From Eulemur rufifrons (Eukaryota > Chordata > Mammalia > Primates > Lemuridae), in contig NC_090985.1 in NCBI RefSeq assembly GCF_041146395.1, positions 347,501 through 411,500 of the forward strand: 64,000 nucleotides of DNA. Direction: 5' to 3'. The translations under genes were made by a program, and so were the position numbers. Below are positions 51,115-62,790 of this stretch, piece by piece; positions within the stretch are counted from its first letter, which is position 1; the number at the start of each line of letters is the position of its first letter. Below the pieces are notes generated by a model, which made no database searches, was not told the origin of the DNA, and saw only the letters and a program-made list of their open reading frames with translations.

Positions 51115-53695
51115 AGGTGCTCTGTCCAGCCCTGGCTCCTGCCTGCCAGGACCCCCATGACAGTGTGGAGGGCGCCCCCCTGCGCCCAGAGAGGGGAAAG
51201 AACCCACAGTGCAGCCGGCCAGGGTGGCCTCTGCGCACCGGGCTGAGGCATCAGCACCCAGGTGGGCTCTGGGGAGGCTGAGGGAGGGCCCTGCCATACC
51301 CTGACCTTCGCCCCTATGTCACCGAGGCTGCAAAGGAAAGGAGCAGACACATGACGCCAGAGGTGAACAGGCAAGTCATCCTTCCAATGTCACAGAGCAC
51401 ATCATGGGGACTCCTGGGACTGCAGGACACGGTCTGCCATAAGTGTCCAGGATGACAGAGTCAGACAATCGGGGGAAGGCATCTTATTTCCAAACGCCTT
51501 TTACTTCGGGGACCAGAGAGCAGGCTGTCAACAGCCTGACACATTATTAAGAATGTGTCACCCCCACCAGGGGGCTGCCAGGGCCTTGAGAAGGGGTGGC
51601 AGGTCCTTCAGGCGTGGGGAGGCAGCGTGGGTGCCCATGTTCATGGCCCATTTGCTATTTTAAATACTACCCGTGAGAGGAGCCCCCACAGCAGAGCAGC
51701 ACCCCTGCCGCTGCTCTCCTGCAGAGAGACTCGCCCAGGGCCCACGGAGGTCCGCAGGTGAGCCAGGGGCGGGGTCTGCCAGTCACCTCGCGCTGTCCTT
51801 GCAGGAACTGCTGTGGGACCCTGGTCCCCCTTCCCTGGGTGGGCTCTGGGTCTGGAAATCAGCTTGGGTTACAACTGGGTGTGAAAAAGCCATTTTCCAC
51901 TTGCCCCCACCAAGGCCACCTCGGGCAGAAGAGCGGTGACGTCCTTTTGCTCTCAGATGTGGGCCCCAGGGTGCCCTCACTCTCCCCAGCACTGCACCAC
52001 CTTTTCTTCCTTGTCCAGGGCCGTACCACCCTGAACGCGCCCGGCCTTGGCTGATCTCGGCCGCTAAGCAGGGTCAGGCCTGGGTAGCATTGGTGACCCC
52101 AGCAACCCCAGCCTGCTGTAAAGGCTGCAGTTGCCCCACCCTGTGCTCGGAAGTCCTGTGCCAACCCCACATCCACAACCCTCGCTGCGCTCCCTGACTG
52201 CACCTGGACACACACAGGGCTGGTCCTGGGGCAGGACCCCAGGCACAGGCTCTCTGAATCACCTCTCGGTGTCTGGAATAGGTTCTCTGCTCCGACCTGG
52301 AGGGCATTCACACTCTGCTTCCCGAGGTCCTGGGTGCTCATTGCCCACAGGACTGGCAAATAGTGGCAAAATACTAAAAGTGTCACCTACAGTTACATCT
52401 GTAGTCAAGTGTAGGCGGTCAGGAGCTGCTTCGAAGCGTGTTGCAGAACTTGGGGGAACAGGGGAAAGCCCCCAGTGTAGCACCAAAGGTCCCAGGCAAA
52501 CGGGGACAGTTGCCATGACAGATGGAGACACTCCTCCCAGACCAAGGAAGCAGGCTGGGGGCGCCCGAGTCCCAGCCCCTCTTGGTCTCCTGCACACAGG
52601 TGCAGAGTCTCCAGGCCCCAAGCAGCCCGGGGAAGGAAATCCCTGCACCTCCGCTGCAGCGGGGCCTCTGGCCCAGGGGGCGTGACCCTCAGTTCTCTTA
52701 GGCAACGGACCTCCAGCCAGCCTGTGGCAGGGATCAGGCCAAAGCTCTGCCCATCCCGCTCCCCGCAAGGACTTCTTTGGCCTCTGCCCCCCTCAGCGAA
52801 CACTGCAGATGGAGCAGCCCCTGCCAACCAGGGTGGGCTGTCCGCTCCCGGGAGGTGGGGGGCGCTGTCCCAGGCCAGTGCCTGCCTCCCCACCTGAATG
52901 ACCGCAGGGCCAGCACGGATCCCATCCCCAGGGTACAGGGGTACCAACCTGGCCCTGACTCCAGCCCTGCAACGGGCACACACGTGGTCATTTAGGGCTG
53001 CACTGCCTCTTGTCGCCAGTAGTGACAGAACCTGTGATCGAAGTTCTCGCCAGACGCGTCCAAGGCACCCAAAGCCCGGGCTCTGTCTCAAGCTCTGGGT
53101 GGACTTGGCTGACCCTGAGCAGGCTGATCCCCCGTCACTAGGAAATTTACTGAAAATCAGGAACTTGCTCACCACTTTGAGTCCCCTCAACGTTGGCTAA
53201 ACTAATAGTAATTGCGTTTAAAAAACGTGTCTGCCTTTATTCTTACCTGAGACTTTGACATTCCAAGTGTCTGTCCGTTCAGTCGTCAACAGTAGTTATT
53301 GCTGCGTCACATTTACATGGGTCTATCCTGACATTCAGACCGGACGAGGGTCAGGCGAGGGCTGGGTGAGGGCTCAGGCCCAGCTCTGGTTTATGCTGTC
53401 CAGGCTTTGAGTCCCAGGCCTGCTTTGGCCTTTTCACTGGTTTCTGTGCCTCAGTTTCCCCACAAGGACCACCAGAATAGCCAGTGCGTGTTGGCGCTGT
53501 CCCCGCGGACCACGGGCACGCGCTGCATGATCTGTTTCGGCCAGCGACGTTCAGCGACTCATTACAACGACCGTCACGATGCTGCTCGCGGGGAGTGTCA
53601 GGCTTCAGCCGAGTCGCCCATCAGGCGGAGAAGCCGGCAGCCCGCCCTGGACCGCGCGGTGCCCCGTCCCTGCCCGCACTCCCCTCCCGTGTCCG
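51115..53695. repeat. Segmental duplication B, copy 1
   Basis: It matches 56425-59005 at a constant offset of 5,310 bases, checked at 51115, 52021 and 53401, so there are no net indels at those points. Differences are scattered single bases. It contains a 5S rRNA pseudogene and a minus-strand 261-codon frame (53190 to 52405). The right edge is the start of CCAAT array 2. Confidence 0.95.
52013..52095 (+). pseudogene. 5S rRNA pseudogene, 3'-truncated
   Basis: 'ccgtaccaccctgaacgcgc' is the 5S rRNA 5' region, and 'gctaagcagggtcaggcctg' is the internal control region, with one change from the canonical form. After 'ggtagcattggtga' the match stops, so roughly the last third is missing. The middle ('ggccttggctgatctcggcc') is diverged. 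Without the 3' part it cannot give mature 5S rRNA. Confidence 0.85.
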
Positions 53696-53704
53696 TCCCC
53701 CGGC

Positions 53705-54720
53705 CAGCCCCCACCGCCGTTGACCAACCTACTCAGCCACGTTGACCAATCTGGACTCAGCCGCCCTGACCAATCAGATTCAGCCACACTGACCAATCAG
53801 GACTGAGCCACGTTGACCAGTCAGGACTCAGCCACCTTGGCCAAACAGGACGCCACCCCCCCGCCCCCCGCCCTGACTAATCAGATTCAGCCACACTGAC
53901 CAATCAGGACTCAGCCACATTGACCAATCAGGAAACAGCCACCCTGACCAATCAGGACTCAGATACACTGACCAATCAGACTCAGCTGCGTTGACCAACC
54001 AGGACTCAGCCGCCAGGACCAATCAGATTCAACCACACTGACCAATCAGGCCCCAGCCACATTGAACGCTCAGGGCTCCGCCGCCCTGACCAATCCGATT
54101 CGGCCACTCTGACCAATCAGGACTCAGGGGCGCTGACCAGATTCAGCCACAATGACCAATCAGGATACACCTGTACTGACAAATCAGGACTCATCCGCAC
54201 TGACCAATCAGATTCAGCTGCACTGACCAATCAAGACACAGCCGCATTGACCAATCAGCTTCCGCCATATTGACCAAACGGATTCTGCTGCACTGACCAA
54301 TCAGGCTCAGCCTAATGGACCAGTCAGACTCTGCCGCGTTGACCAATCAGGACTCAGCCACACTGAGCAATCAGACTCAGCTGCGTTGACCAATCAGGAC
54401 TCCGCCGCCCTGACCGATAAGATTCAGCCACACTGACCTATCAGGACTCAGCCACGTTGACCAATCAGGACTCAGCCAAGTTGACCAAGCAGATTCAGCC
54501 ACCCTGACCAATGAGTATTCAGCAGCACTGTCCAGATTCAGCCACACTGAGCAATCAGGATTCAGCTGCACTGACAAATCAGGACTCAGCCGCAGTGACC
54601 AATCAACACTCAACCGCACTGACCAATCAGCGTCAGCCACATTGACCAATCAGGACTCAGCCACACTGACCAGATTCAGCCACACTAACCAATCAGGATT
54701 CAGCTGCACTGACAAACAGG
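53705..54720 (+). repeat. CCAAT-box minisatellite array 2 (about 1 kb)
   Basis: Same family and orientation as array 1, with units of TGACCAATCAG plus GACTCAGCCACA or ATTCAGCCACAC. The 24-bp form is commoner here and the six-unit order is not apparent. The left part is interrupted by a C-rich stretch near 53850-53870 ('ccacccccccgccccccgcc'). It begins exactly where homology of duplicon B1 to B2 ends, and it ends at an old repeat at 54725. Confidence 0.95.
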
Positions 54721-54724
54721 ACAT

Positions 54725-55060
54725 TTCGTTGGATGCCAGACCTTGTGAATTTTACCTTGTTGGGTGCCAAGCGTTCTTATGAGGCTACGAAGACCCCTCA
54801 GTTTGCTCTGGGATGCAGCTGGGCTTCTTGGAAACAGTTGGATCCTTTGCGATATGTTAGGTGGGGCCCTCCCCTGGGGGGTTAATCGTCTCCACGCTCA
54901 GGCAGGTTCTTCTAGGCATGTCCGCAGTGCTGTGCATCACGTGTTCTCCTCTGTCTGCCTGGTGAGCGTTGGCTCGTTTACTGCTAATCCTTCCGGGTGG
55001 ATCTTTCGCCATCACGCCAGATGCTCAATAAATATCAGCCTAATAAATACCAAAGAATAA
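54725..55060 (+). repeat. Ancient interspersed repeat
   Basis: 'gatgccagaccttgtgaatt', 'ttaccttgttgggtgccaag' and 'ggatgcagctgggcttcttg' are familiar strings of an old dispersed mammalian element whose family I cannot fix. An AATAAA-rich stretch follows at 55027-55066. Confidence 0.45.
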
Positions 55061-55064
55061 AGAT

Positions 55065-55545
55065 TAGACACCACTTTTCTTATGATCTTAAAGTCAAATT
55101 TATTTTTTAAAATGACATTCTATCTAGAGCTTCCTCCTCCATCTGCCCTCTTTAATTTCAGGTATTTTGTCAAAATTCCTGGTCTCTAAACAAAGCTGAA
55201 CATGAGCTATTTAATGACACATGAATCGCCGTGAGGTGGCCTCAGACTGCAGCGTAATGAAATGCCATCAGCGACCAGATGTGGCTCTTGCATCACCTGC
55301 GTTTTGGGGACACGGAGGCATTTGTGGGACCTGTTATCTCTGCTCCCCAGCACGGGCGAGTGTGTGTGACCCCACACGCAGCGGGAGCAGGAGAGAGACC
55401 TGCCCGCGGCGGCAGCCCGGCCACGAGGCGGCCATGCGGTGGGGATTCTTGGTCTGACTTTTGATTCTTTGTTTCTTCTTAGCTCCGTGCCTGACCAGGA
55501 GGCCAGTCAGCCCGGATGCCCCTCTTCAAAGAAGAAATCACAAGA
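55065..55545. other. No gene recognised
   Basis: Mixed composition with no convincing exon, RNA gene or named repeat. Confidence 0.35.
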
Positions 55546-55549
55546 AAAA

Positions 55550-55725
55550 TTAGCAAATAGTTCAAATATTAGTCAAAATACATAAAATTTGTGGCATCAT
55601 GTTAAAGGAAGATTTGTCACTTGAAATACAAAAGAGACTGCAAAAGGAAAGTATACAAATGGCCGATCAGCTCAGGAACAGCTGTTCAACTCAGTGGTCA
55701 CTGAGGAAACGCAAACTGAAGCTGA
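55550..55725 (+). repeat. L1 ORF2 fragment
   Basis: 'aaggaaagtatacaaatggc', 'cgatcagctcaggaacagct' and 'gaggaaacgcaaactgaagc' resemble the L1 ORF2 segment just before its end. Confidence 0.5.
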
Positions 55726-56424
55726 CAGGCTCCGGCTCCGGCGCCGGCACCGGGTCAGTCGCAGGCGGGCAGGGGCCTCTGTGGGGAGCCAGGGTCTGGA
55801 TCAGAGGGGCTTCTGCGTATTTCCTGAGCAGCCGCTTCCAGCGCAGCTCCCTGGCGGAAAATAAACACAACTTCTCCAGGGCAGGCTATGATTGTGTCTT
55901 GTGTGGGCCACGCTCCCCTGCAAACGCTAAGTAGACCTTAGCAGGAATAAGGAGGCTGTCGCGGCCCTGCGGGATCCCGTGGCCCTGGGCGATCCCGGTG
56001 GGTGGAGGAGGAGGGGTCAGGTCCGGGGCGGTGTGCGGAGAGGGCCAGCCGAGCTGACGGGGCCACTGGCCCCCGGCCCGGGAGAGCCCAGCGGCGGCTT
56101 GCAGCCTCCAGCAGCGGCGTTCCGGGTCCTGGAAGCAGCCCTCCTCCCACCTGCCGTCCGAGGCTGAGACCCGCAGGCCGGCAGAGCAGGGGAGCCGGGA
56201 AGCGGCACCTGCTTCCTGCCACGGCAAGGCCTGGAGAAACCCGAGCGCCTCAGCTGAGGAACAGCCCACTCGGGATGGTTCTGGGACCGTGTGGGACTGG
56301 GCTGCCGGCACCACCCAGCACCAGGGACTCTGCCCCGCAGCTGGTCCCGCCTCAGCCCCCAGCCAGAAGGATCCACCTGTGCCACCTGTGCCTGGTCCCC
56401 TGCGGCCGGGGGTGGGGCGGGCCC
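55726..56424. other. GC-rich DNA, no recognised gene
   Basis: CpG-rich spacer between the L1 fragment and duplicon B2. Overlapping frames on both strands look like composition effects. Confidence 0.4.
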
Positions 56425-59005
56425 AGGTGCTCTGTCCAGCCCTGTCTCCCGCCTGCCGGGACCCCCATCACAGTGTGGAGGGCGCCCCCCTGCACTTCGG
56501 GAGTGGAAGGGACCCGCAGTGCAGCCGGCCAGGGTGGCCTCTGCGCACCGGGCTGAGGCATCAGCACCCAGGTGGGCTCTGGGGAGGCTGAGGGAGGGTC
56601 CTGCCATACCCTGACCTTCGCCCCTATGTCACCGAGGCTGCAAAGGAAAGGAGCAGAAACGTGACGCCAGAGGTGAACAGGCGAGTCATCCTTCCAATGT
56701 CACAGAGCACATGATGGGGACTCCTGGGACTGCAGGACACGGTCTGCCATAAGTGTCCAGGATGACAGGGTCAGACAATCGGGGGAAGGCATCTTATTTC
56801 CAAACGCCTTTTACTTCGGGGACCAGAGAGCAGGCTGTCAACAGCCTGACACATTATTAAGAATGTGTCACCCCCACCAGGGGGCTGCCAGGGCCTTGAG
56901 AAGGGGTGGCAGGTCCTTCAGGCGTGGGGAGGCGGCGTGGGTGCCCATGTTCACGGCCCATTTGCTATTTTAAAAACTACCCGTGAGAGGAGCCCCCACA
57001 GCAGAGCAGCACCCCTCCCGCTGCTCTCCTGCAGAGAGACTCGCCCAGGGCCCACGGAGGTCCGCAGGTGAGCCAGGGGCGGGGTCTGCCAGTCACCTCG
57101 CGCTGTCCTTGCAGGAACTGCTGCGGGACCCTGGTCCCCCTTCCCTGGGTGGGCTCTGGGTCTGGAAACCAGCCTGGGTTACAACTGGGTGTGAAAAAGC
57201 CATTTTCCACTTGCCCCCACCAAGGCCACCTCGGGCAGAAGAGCGGTGACGTCCTTTTGCTCTCAGATGTGGGCCCCAGGGTGCCCTCACTCTCCCCAGC
57301 ACTGCACCACCTTTTCTTCCTTGTCCAGGGCCGTACCACCCTGAACGCGCCCGGCCTTGGCTGATCTCGGCCGCTAAGCAGGGTCAGGCCTGGGTAGCAT
57401 TGGTGACCCCAGCAACCCCAGCCTGCTGTAAAGGCTGCAGTTGCCCCACCCTGTGCTCGGAAGTCCTGTGCCAACCCCACATCCACAACCCTCGCTGAGC
57501 TCCCTGACTGCACCTGGACACACACAGGGCTGGTCCTGGGGCAGGACCCCAGGCACAGGCTCTCTGAATCACCTCTCGGTGTCTGGAATAGGTTCTCTGC
57601 TCCGACCTGGAGGGCATTCACACTCTGCTTCCCGAGGTCCTGGGTGCTCATTGCCCACAGGACTGGCAAATAGTGGCAAAATACTAAAAGTGTCACCTAC
57701 AGTTACATCTGTAGTCAAGTGTAGGCGGTCAGGAGCTGCTTCGAAGCGTGTTGCAGAACTTGGGGGAACAGGGGAAAGCCCCCAGTGTAGCACCAAAGGT
57801 CCCAGGCAAACAGGGACAGTTGCCACGACAGATGGAGACACTCCTCCCAGACCAAGGAAGCAGGCTGGGGGCGCCCGAGTCCCAGCCCCTCTTGGTCTCC
57901 TGCACACAGGTGCAGAGTCTCCAGGCCCCAAGCAGCCCGGGGAAGGAAATCCCTGCACCTCCGCTGCAGCCGGGCCTCTGGCCCAGGGGGCGTGACCCTC
58001 AGTTCTCTTAGGCAACGGACCTCCAGCCAGCCTGTGGCAGGGATCAGGCCAAAGCTCTGCCCATCCCGCTCCCCGCAAGGACTTCTTTGGCCTCTGCCCC
58101 CCTCAGCGAACGCTGCAGATGGAGCAGTCCCTGCCAATCAGGGTGGGCTGCACGCTCCCGGGAGGTGGGGGGCGCTGTCCCAGGCCAGTGCCTGCCTCCC
58201 CACCTGAATGACCGCAGGGCCAGCACGGATCCCATCCCCAGGGTACAGGGGTACCAACCTGGCCCTCACCCCAGGCCTGCAACGGGCACACACGTGGTCA
58301 TTTAGGGCTGCATTGGCTCTTGTCCCCAGCAGTGACAGAACCTGTGATCGAAGTTCTCGCCAGATGCGTCCAAGGCACCCAAAGCCCGGGCTCTGTCTCA
58401 AGCTCTGGGCGGACTTGGCTGACCCTGAGCAGGCTGATCCCCCGTCACTAGGAAATTTACCTAAAATCAGGAACTTGCTCACCACTTTGAGTCCCCTCAA
58501 CGTTGGCTAAACTAATAGTAATTGCGTTTAAAAAACGTGTCTGCCTTTATTCTTACCTGAGACTTTGACATTCCAAGTGTCTGTCCGTTCAGTCGTCCAC
58601 AGTAGTTATTGCTGCGTCACATTTAGGAGGGTCTAACCTCACGTTCAGGCCCGACGAGTGTCAGGCGAGGGCTGGGTGAGGGCTCAGGCCCAGCTCTGGT
58701 TTGTGCTGTCCAGGGTTTGAGTCCCAGGCCTCCTTTGGCCTTTTCACTGGGTCCTGTGCCTCAGTTTCCCCACGAGGACGACCAGAATAGCCAGTGCGTG
58801 TTAGCGCTGTCCCCGCGAACCAGGAGCACGCGCTGCATGATCTGTTTCGGCCAGCGACATTCAGCGACTCATTACAACAACCGTGAGGATTCTGCTCACG
58901 GGGAGTGTCAGGCTTCAGCCCAGTGGCCCATGGGGCGGAGAAGCCGGCAGCCCGCCCTTGACCGCCGGGTGCCCCGTCCCCGCCCGCACTCCCCTCTCGC
59001 GTCCG
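56425..59005. repeat. Segmental duplication B, copy 2
   Basis: Partner of 51115-53695 at the fixed offset of 5,310 bases. At its right end it passes into duplicon A2 instead of into a CCAAT array. In this copy the minus-strand 261-codon frame is split by a TGG-to-TGA change near 58136. Confidence 0.95.
57323..57405 (+). pseudogene. 5S rRNA pseudogene, second copy
   Basis: Identical in layout to 52013-52095 because it was copied with duplicon B. It has the same truncation after the internal control region. Confidence 0.85.
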
Positions 59006-59610
59006 CTCCGGCCCCCCCACTCCCCTCCCTTGTCTTCCCCGCCCCCTCCCTAGCCCCTCGCCTCGGCTCCGCTCGTCCCCCGCGGCCACACGGGGGCGCA
59101 GCCGGACAGAGGGCGAGGGCGGGGCGGGGCGGGGCGGGAGGACCGGGATGGGGATAGGAGGGGGCGGGGCGGGGAAGGGGGCGCTGGGCAGGCGGGGGTC
59201 TGGCGTGTGAAGGGGCAGGTGGGGGATGGGAAGGGTGGGGATGGGCGATCAGGTGGAGGATGGGGCGGGAGGCGGGCCCAGGAGGTCGGGCCTCGCGCGG
59301 AACTTGGGGGGAAGCCCTGAGGGGTCCCCGGGAGCGGAGCCTTCAGCCCGCGGCCTTACCCTCCCAGGGCTGGGGGTGCGCTGGGCCCCACGGCCCCCTG
59401 GAAGGGGTGCGGGGTCTCGGGAGCTCCTGCCAAGGCTGCTCCGCCCCGGGCCGCGGGCAGAGGGTCCCAGAGCCGGGCGTGCAGCTGGGGGCGCCGGGCC
59501 CACCTGGGAAAGCCCAGGCAGCGCTGGGAAGCGGGAGGCGGGGCCTTTCCCTCCTCCGTGTTTAAGGCTTCAGGTGGCCCTGTGGCCTGGCGGGCCGCGG
59601 AAGGCGGAGG
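58985..59610. repeat. Segmental duplication A, copy 2, left part
   Basis: It matches 20668-21320 ('cggctccgctcgtcccccgc', 'ggggaagccctgaggggtcc', 'gtgtttaaggcttcaggtgg'), with a stretch of about 45 bases at 59427-59470 absent from copy 1. G-rich runs are shared. Confidence 0.9.
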
Positions 59611-60685
59611 AGGTGGGTGTTGCGGCCCCTGCGGGGCACCAGGTGCTCCTCTCAGGCCCAGGGCACGCCAGGCCCCGCCCCCTGGCGCCTGGCCAGGTGC
59701 AGATGGCGCGCTGCTGTCTGCCCAGCCCCACCCCGCTGGGTCCGTGGCTCAGGGCAGATTCCCGAACCTACCCCAGGATGAGGGCAGCTGCTGCCACACT
59801 GCACTGGCTGGTGAGAGGGCAGGGACGTAGGCTCCTTCCTGGGGACCGTCTCCAGCCCGTCTGCCCGGTGCACCACCCCGTTGAGCTGGCACGGCGTCTC
59901 CATCTGAGCCAGTCCCCTCCCCGCTATGACTCAGCACACACACCTGTGCGGTTCAGGCCAGCCCAACAGGGAGAATCTTCTCTGCTCTCGACAAAGGATG
60001 AAGGTTTCCCTCTGCAGAGCGAGGCTTCCCAAGTCCCTCAGCAGACCTCAAGGCCACCCACATCTCGGACCCAGGGTCTGAGCCTTGGGGCCGGCCCTGC
60101 CCCGGGAGAGAAGGGACAGGGTGGCAGGCCACGGCTGTGGCTCTGGTCAGGTCCCTGCCTGGCTGGGACAGTATGTTTCCCCACAGCTCCCTGCTCCTTG
60201 GAGATGGAAACCGGGCTCTTAGATATGTGTCCTCTGCACTGTGTGGCATTTCTGAAACCCAGATGTCTCTGGGCCCTCCTGTGGCTCCTTCCCAGAAAGC
60301 TGGAGGGAGCAGGGAAAGGCTTACCAACCACATCTCGGCTCGGGACATTAATCATTCCCAGAGCGGGGGGGCAGGTGGCCTGTCCCGGATAACCCCATGG
60401 GTCAACACAGAAAGGATGTTAACTTGCACCTGCCAGCCAGAGCGTCCTGTCCCGTCACAGGACGTACACGTGACCAGGAATTCAGAACTCCCCAAGGGGA
60501 AGCGCTCTTGGGAGGAAGAAGGGCTGGGCATGGGGCGGGGGGGGGGGGGGGTGGCGGGGGGCTCCCTGCAAGGACTGAGAGAAGATGCACCAGAAACGGG
60601 GAGGATGGGCCCATGACGCTCCTCCCAGCTCAGGCGGTGGCCGCAGTCCCCTTGGATGGAGAGCTACACACTTGGTTCTGTTTGT

Positions 60686-60691
60686 TTTATT
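60686..60691 (-). terminator. Poly(A) signal AATAAA, minus strand
   Basis: The minus strand reads 'taaccccAATAAAacaaac', about 300 bases downstream of the stop of the 154-codon frame at 60991, a fitting distance for a short 3' UTR. Confidence 0.5.
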
Positions 60692-60897
60692 GGGGTTACA
60701 CACACAGAAAAGCTCTTGGAACACACACGTGCAGCTCAAAGAACAATCACAATAGACACCCACAAAACCACCATAAGGCAAGAGGTGGGAGGAGGGGGCT
60801 GGGGCCCGGGCTTGCTGGTGGGGTGGGGGCGCTCAGAGGTGGCTTTGCTCAGCAGCACCTGCTGGGGGGCAGAGGGCAGGCACAGCTGGAGGTGTCA

Positions 60898-60990
<93 letters not shown>

Positions 60991-61455
60991 CTAGGGCTCA
61001 GCACGTGGCCTTCGGCAGGCGCAGCCAGAGCGGAGGTCTGCCTCTCTGCGGCTGCCACGGCTGGACTTGCCGCGCCTGGACCTCAGCCGTCCCTTCCCGT
61101 AATAGCTGTAGGTGACCAAGCCATTGTTTTGGGGGCCGTGGGCGATGTGGCCGGGGCCCTCGCGAATTACATCCAGGGCTGAGAAGGGGATGGTGACGGA
61201 GCCCTCACTGACGCGGACGGGGCCGTGGGCACTGGCTGGAGGGCGGGACTCGTGGCCCACAGGGCCCTGGCTGCCATCTTCCTTCTCTCTGCCTTTGGTG
61301 ACGTCAGTGAAAGAGTCTCTGCCTCTGATGTCATCAGGAAAGGACGAGGTGGCCAGGGAGCCCTTATCCTTCGAAGTGAGGCCACTGGCGTTGGTCTCTG
61401 AACAGGGGTCATGACCAGCAGTGACGAGGCGCCTTGACAACAGCACGGTCTCCAT
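60991..61455 (-). CDS. 154-codon ORF, unknown protein, possible gene or decayed copy
   Basis: ATG at 61455 ('ggttgtcATGGAG') opens a frame of 154 codons ending in TAG at 60991. The N-terminal two thirds are hydrophilic and Ser/Asp/Gly-rich. The last third is strongly basic (pieces YYGKGRLRSRRGKSSRGSRR and RSGCACRRPRAEP). Directly after the TAG the same frame continues for 31 codons with [20 protein letters not shown], a membrane-spanning-like stretch, then ends at TGA. Either the protein ends before it, or an ancestral tail-anchored protein lost its anchor through a nonsense change. Unlike most frames here it has a balanced composition, a good start and a downstream AATAAA. I cannot match a family. 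It may be a single-exon gene, a last exon or a retrocopy. Confidence 0.35.
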   Translation of the reverse strand: METVLLSRRLVTAGHDPCSETNASGLTSKDKGSLATSSFPDDIRGRDSFTDVTKGREKEDGSQGPVGHESRPPASAHGPVRVSEGSVTIPFSALDVIREGPGHIAHGPQNNGLVTYSYYGKGRLRSRRGKSSRGSRREADLRSGCACRRPRAEP

Positions 61456-61962
61456 GACAACCGGTTTGTCTCAGAGAACGGGAAGCGGCAAGGAAAACAC
61501 AGTCCAGTGAAACCTCCCCTGATCCCACACCCATGTCTGCAGTCATGCGACATGCAGCCTGCGTGCCGACATCCGTGTCTCCAAGCACAGAACACGTGAA
61601 GAGTCGCGTGTGTCTTCACAAGTAGAGATCATGCTAAACACATCACGCTATAGCCTGCTTTTCTGACTGCACAGCGCATCATGACGCGTGTTCCGTGCTC
61701 AGCCCTTCCGGAACGACTGGAGCTTGTCTGGGTCACGGCTGTGCTGTGATCCACGCGGCTCTGCCCGCGCCCGGCCACGCTCGTTCTCGCCACTGGCCAC
61801 AAAGCCGAGAAGAGCTTCATGGAACATGTATCACTGCACATGTTCCCGTGGTTTTTCCTTTTAAACTTTTTATTAGTGGGAAATATATAACATTTACATA
61901 AAAATGCCTAAACCATGAATGCGCAGCTTCACAAATTATTATAAAAATTGGATCACCTAGGG

Positions 61963-62110
61963 CAGTGGTCCCCAACCTTTTTGGCACCAGAGACCCAGTT
62001 TCATGGAAGACAATTTTTCGACGGACGGGGGTGAGGGCGGGTGGGCGGCAGCGGAGCTCCAGGCCCAGTCCCTGACAGGCATGGCCCAGTGCCAGTCCAC
62101 AGCCCGGGCA
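61963..62110 (+). mobile_element. hAT-type DNA transposon fragment
   Basis: It starts 'cagtggtccccaaccttttt' and continues 'ggcaccagagacccagtttc' and 'atggaagacaatttttcgac', matching the end of a mammalian hAT-Charlie-group element. The inner boundary is unclear. No transposase is present. Confidence 0.6.
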
Positions 62111-62790
62111 CTGGGGACCGCAGACCCAGAGAAGACAGGGAACCTCACCCACCAGAGCTCCGCCCGCTCCTCCGGGTTTGGGTGCTGCAGGCAGGCGGGT
62201 CAGCCCTCCCTACTGGGCCGCAGTGAGCTGTGTCCGGCCAGTCCCTGCAGGGGCCCGTCCCCCTGAGCCTGTGTGTGGCGAGGCAGCACAGCAAGGGAGG
62301 GTTGAGGCCAGGGGCATGATGGCAGTTCAGCGTGCACCGAGCCCTTGCTCCGCGAACCTCAGCAGAGGGGTGCAGCTGCAGGAACACCCGGGCCACCTTG
62401 CCTGGGCCCAGGCCGGTGGCCCACCGTGGGCAGGTGCATGTTCTCAGTCCAGCGTGCTGTGTGGCTGCTGCCGCCGGCTGCCCCGGGCAGGGGGGTCCCA
62501 GAGCCCACAGCTGGGGAGCAGCTTCTGTCCAGCCAGCTCTGCACCCGGGGACCCTTCCCCTGCATCCAGCCGAGCCTGTGGCCCTGGGAGCTGGGGAGGC
62601 CTCCCCAGAAGCAACAGGACAGGGGCCCTTCTGCATGTCCGGGTGGGGACGGCGGCCTTTTGGGGGGCATTCTGCATTCGCAGGGCACGGCTGCATGTCA
62701 GAGCTCAGGCAGGGATGCACCTCGGCCACCTGGGTCACCAGCAGGAGACTGAGTGACGCTCATGGCGGTGGGGTGAGAGGGCAGGAAAGT

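Noticed and set aside
59226..60392. 388-codon plus-strand frame
   Set aside because: It crosses the point where duplicon homology ends, has no domain, and is opposed by long minus frames.
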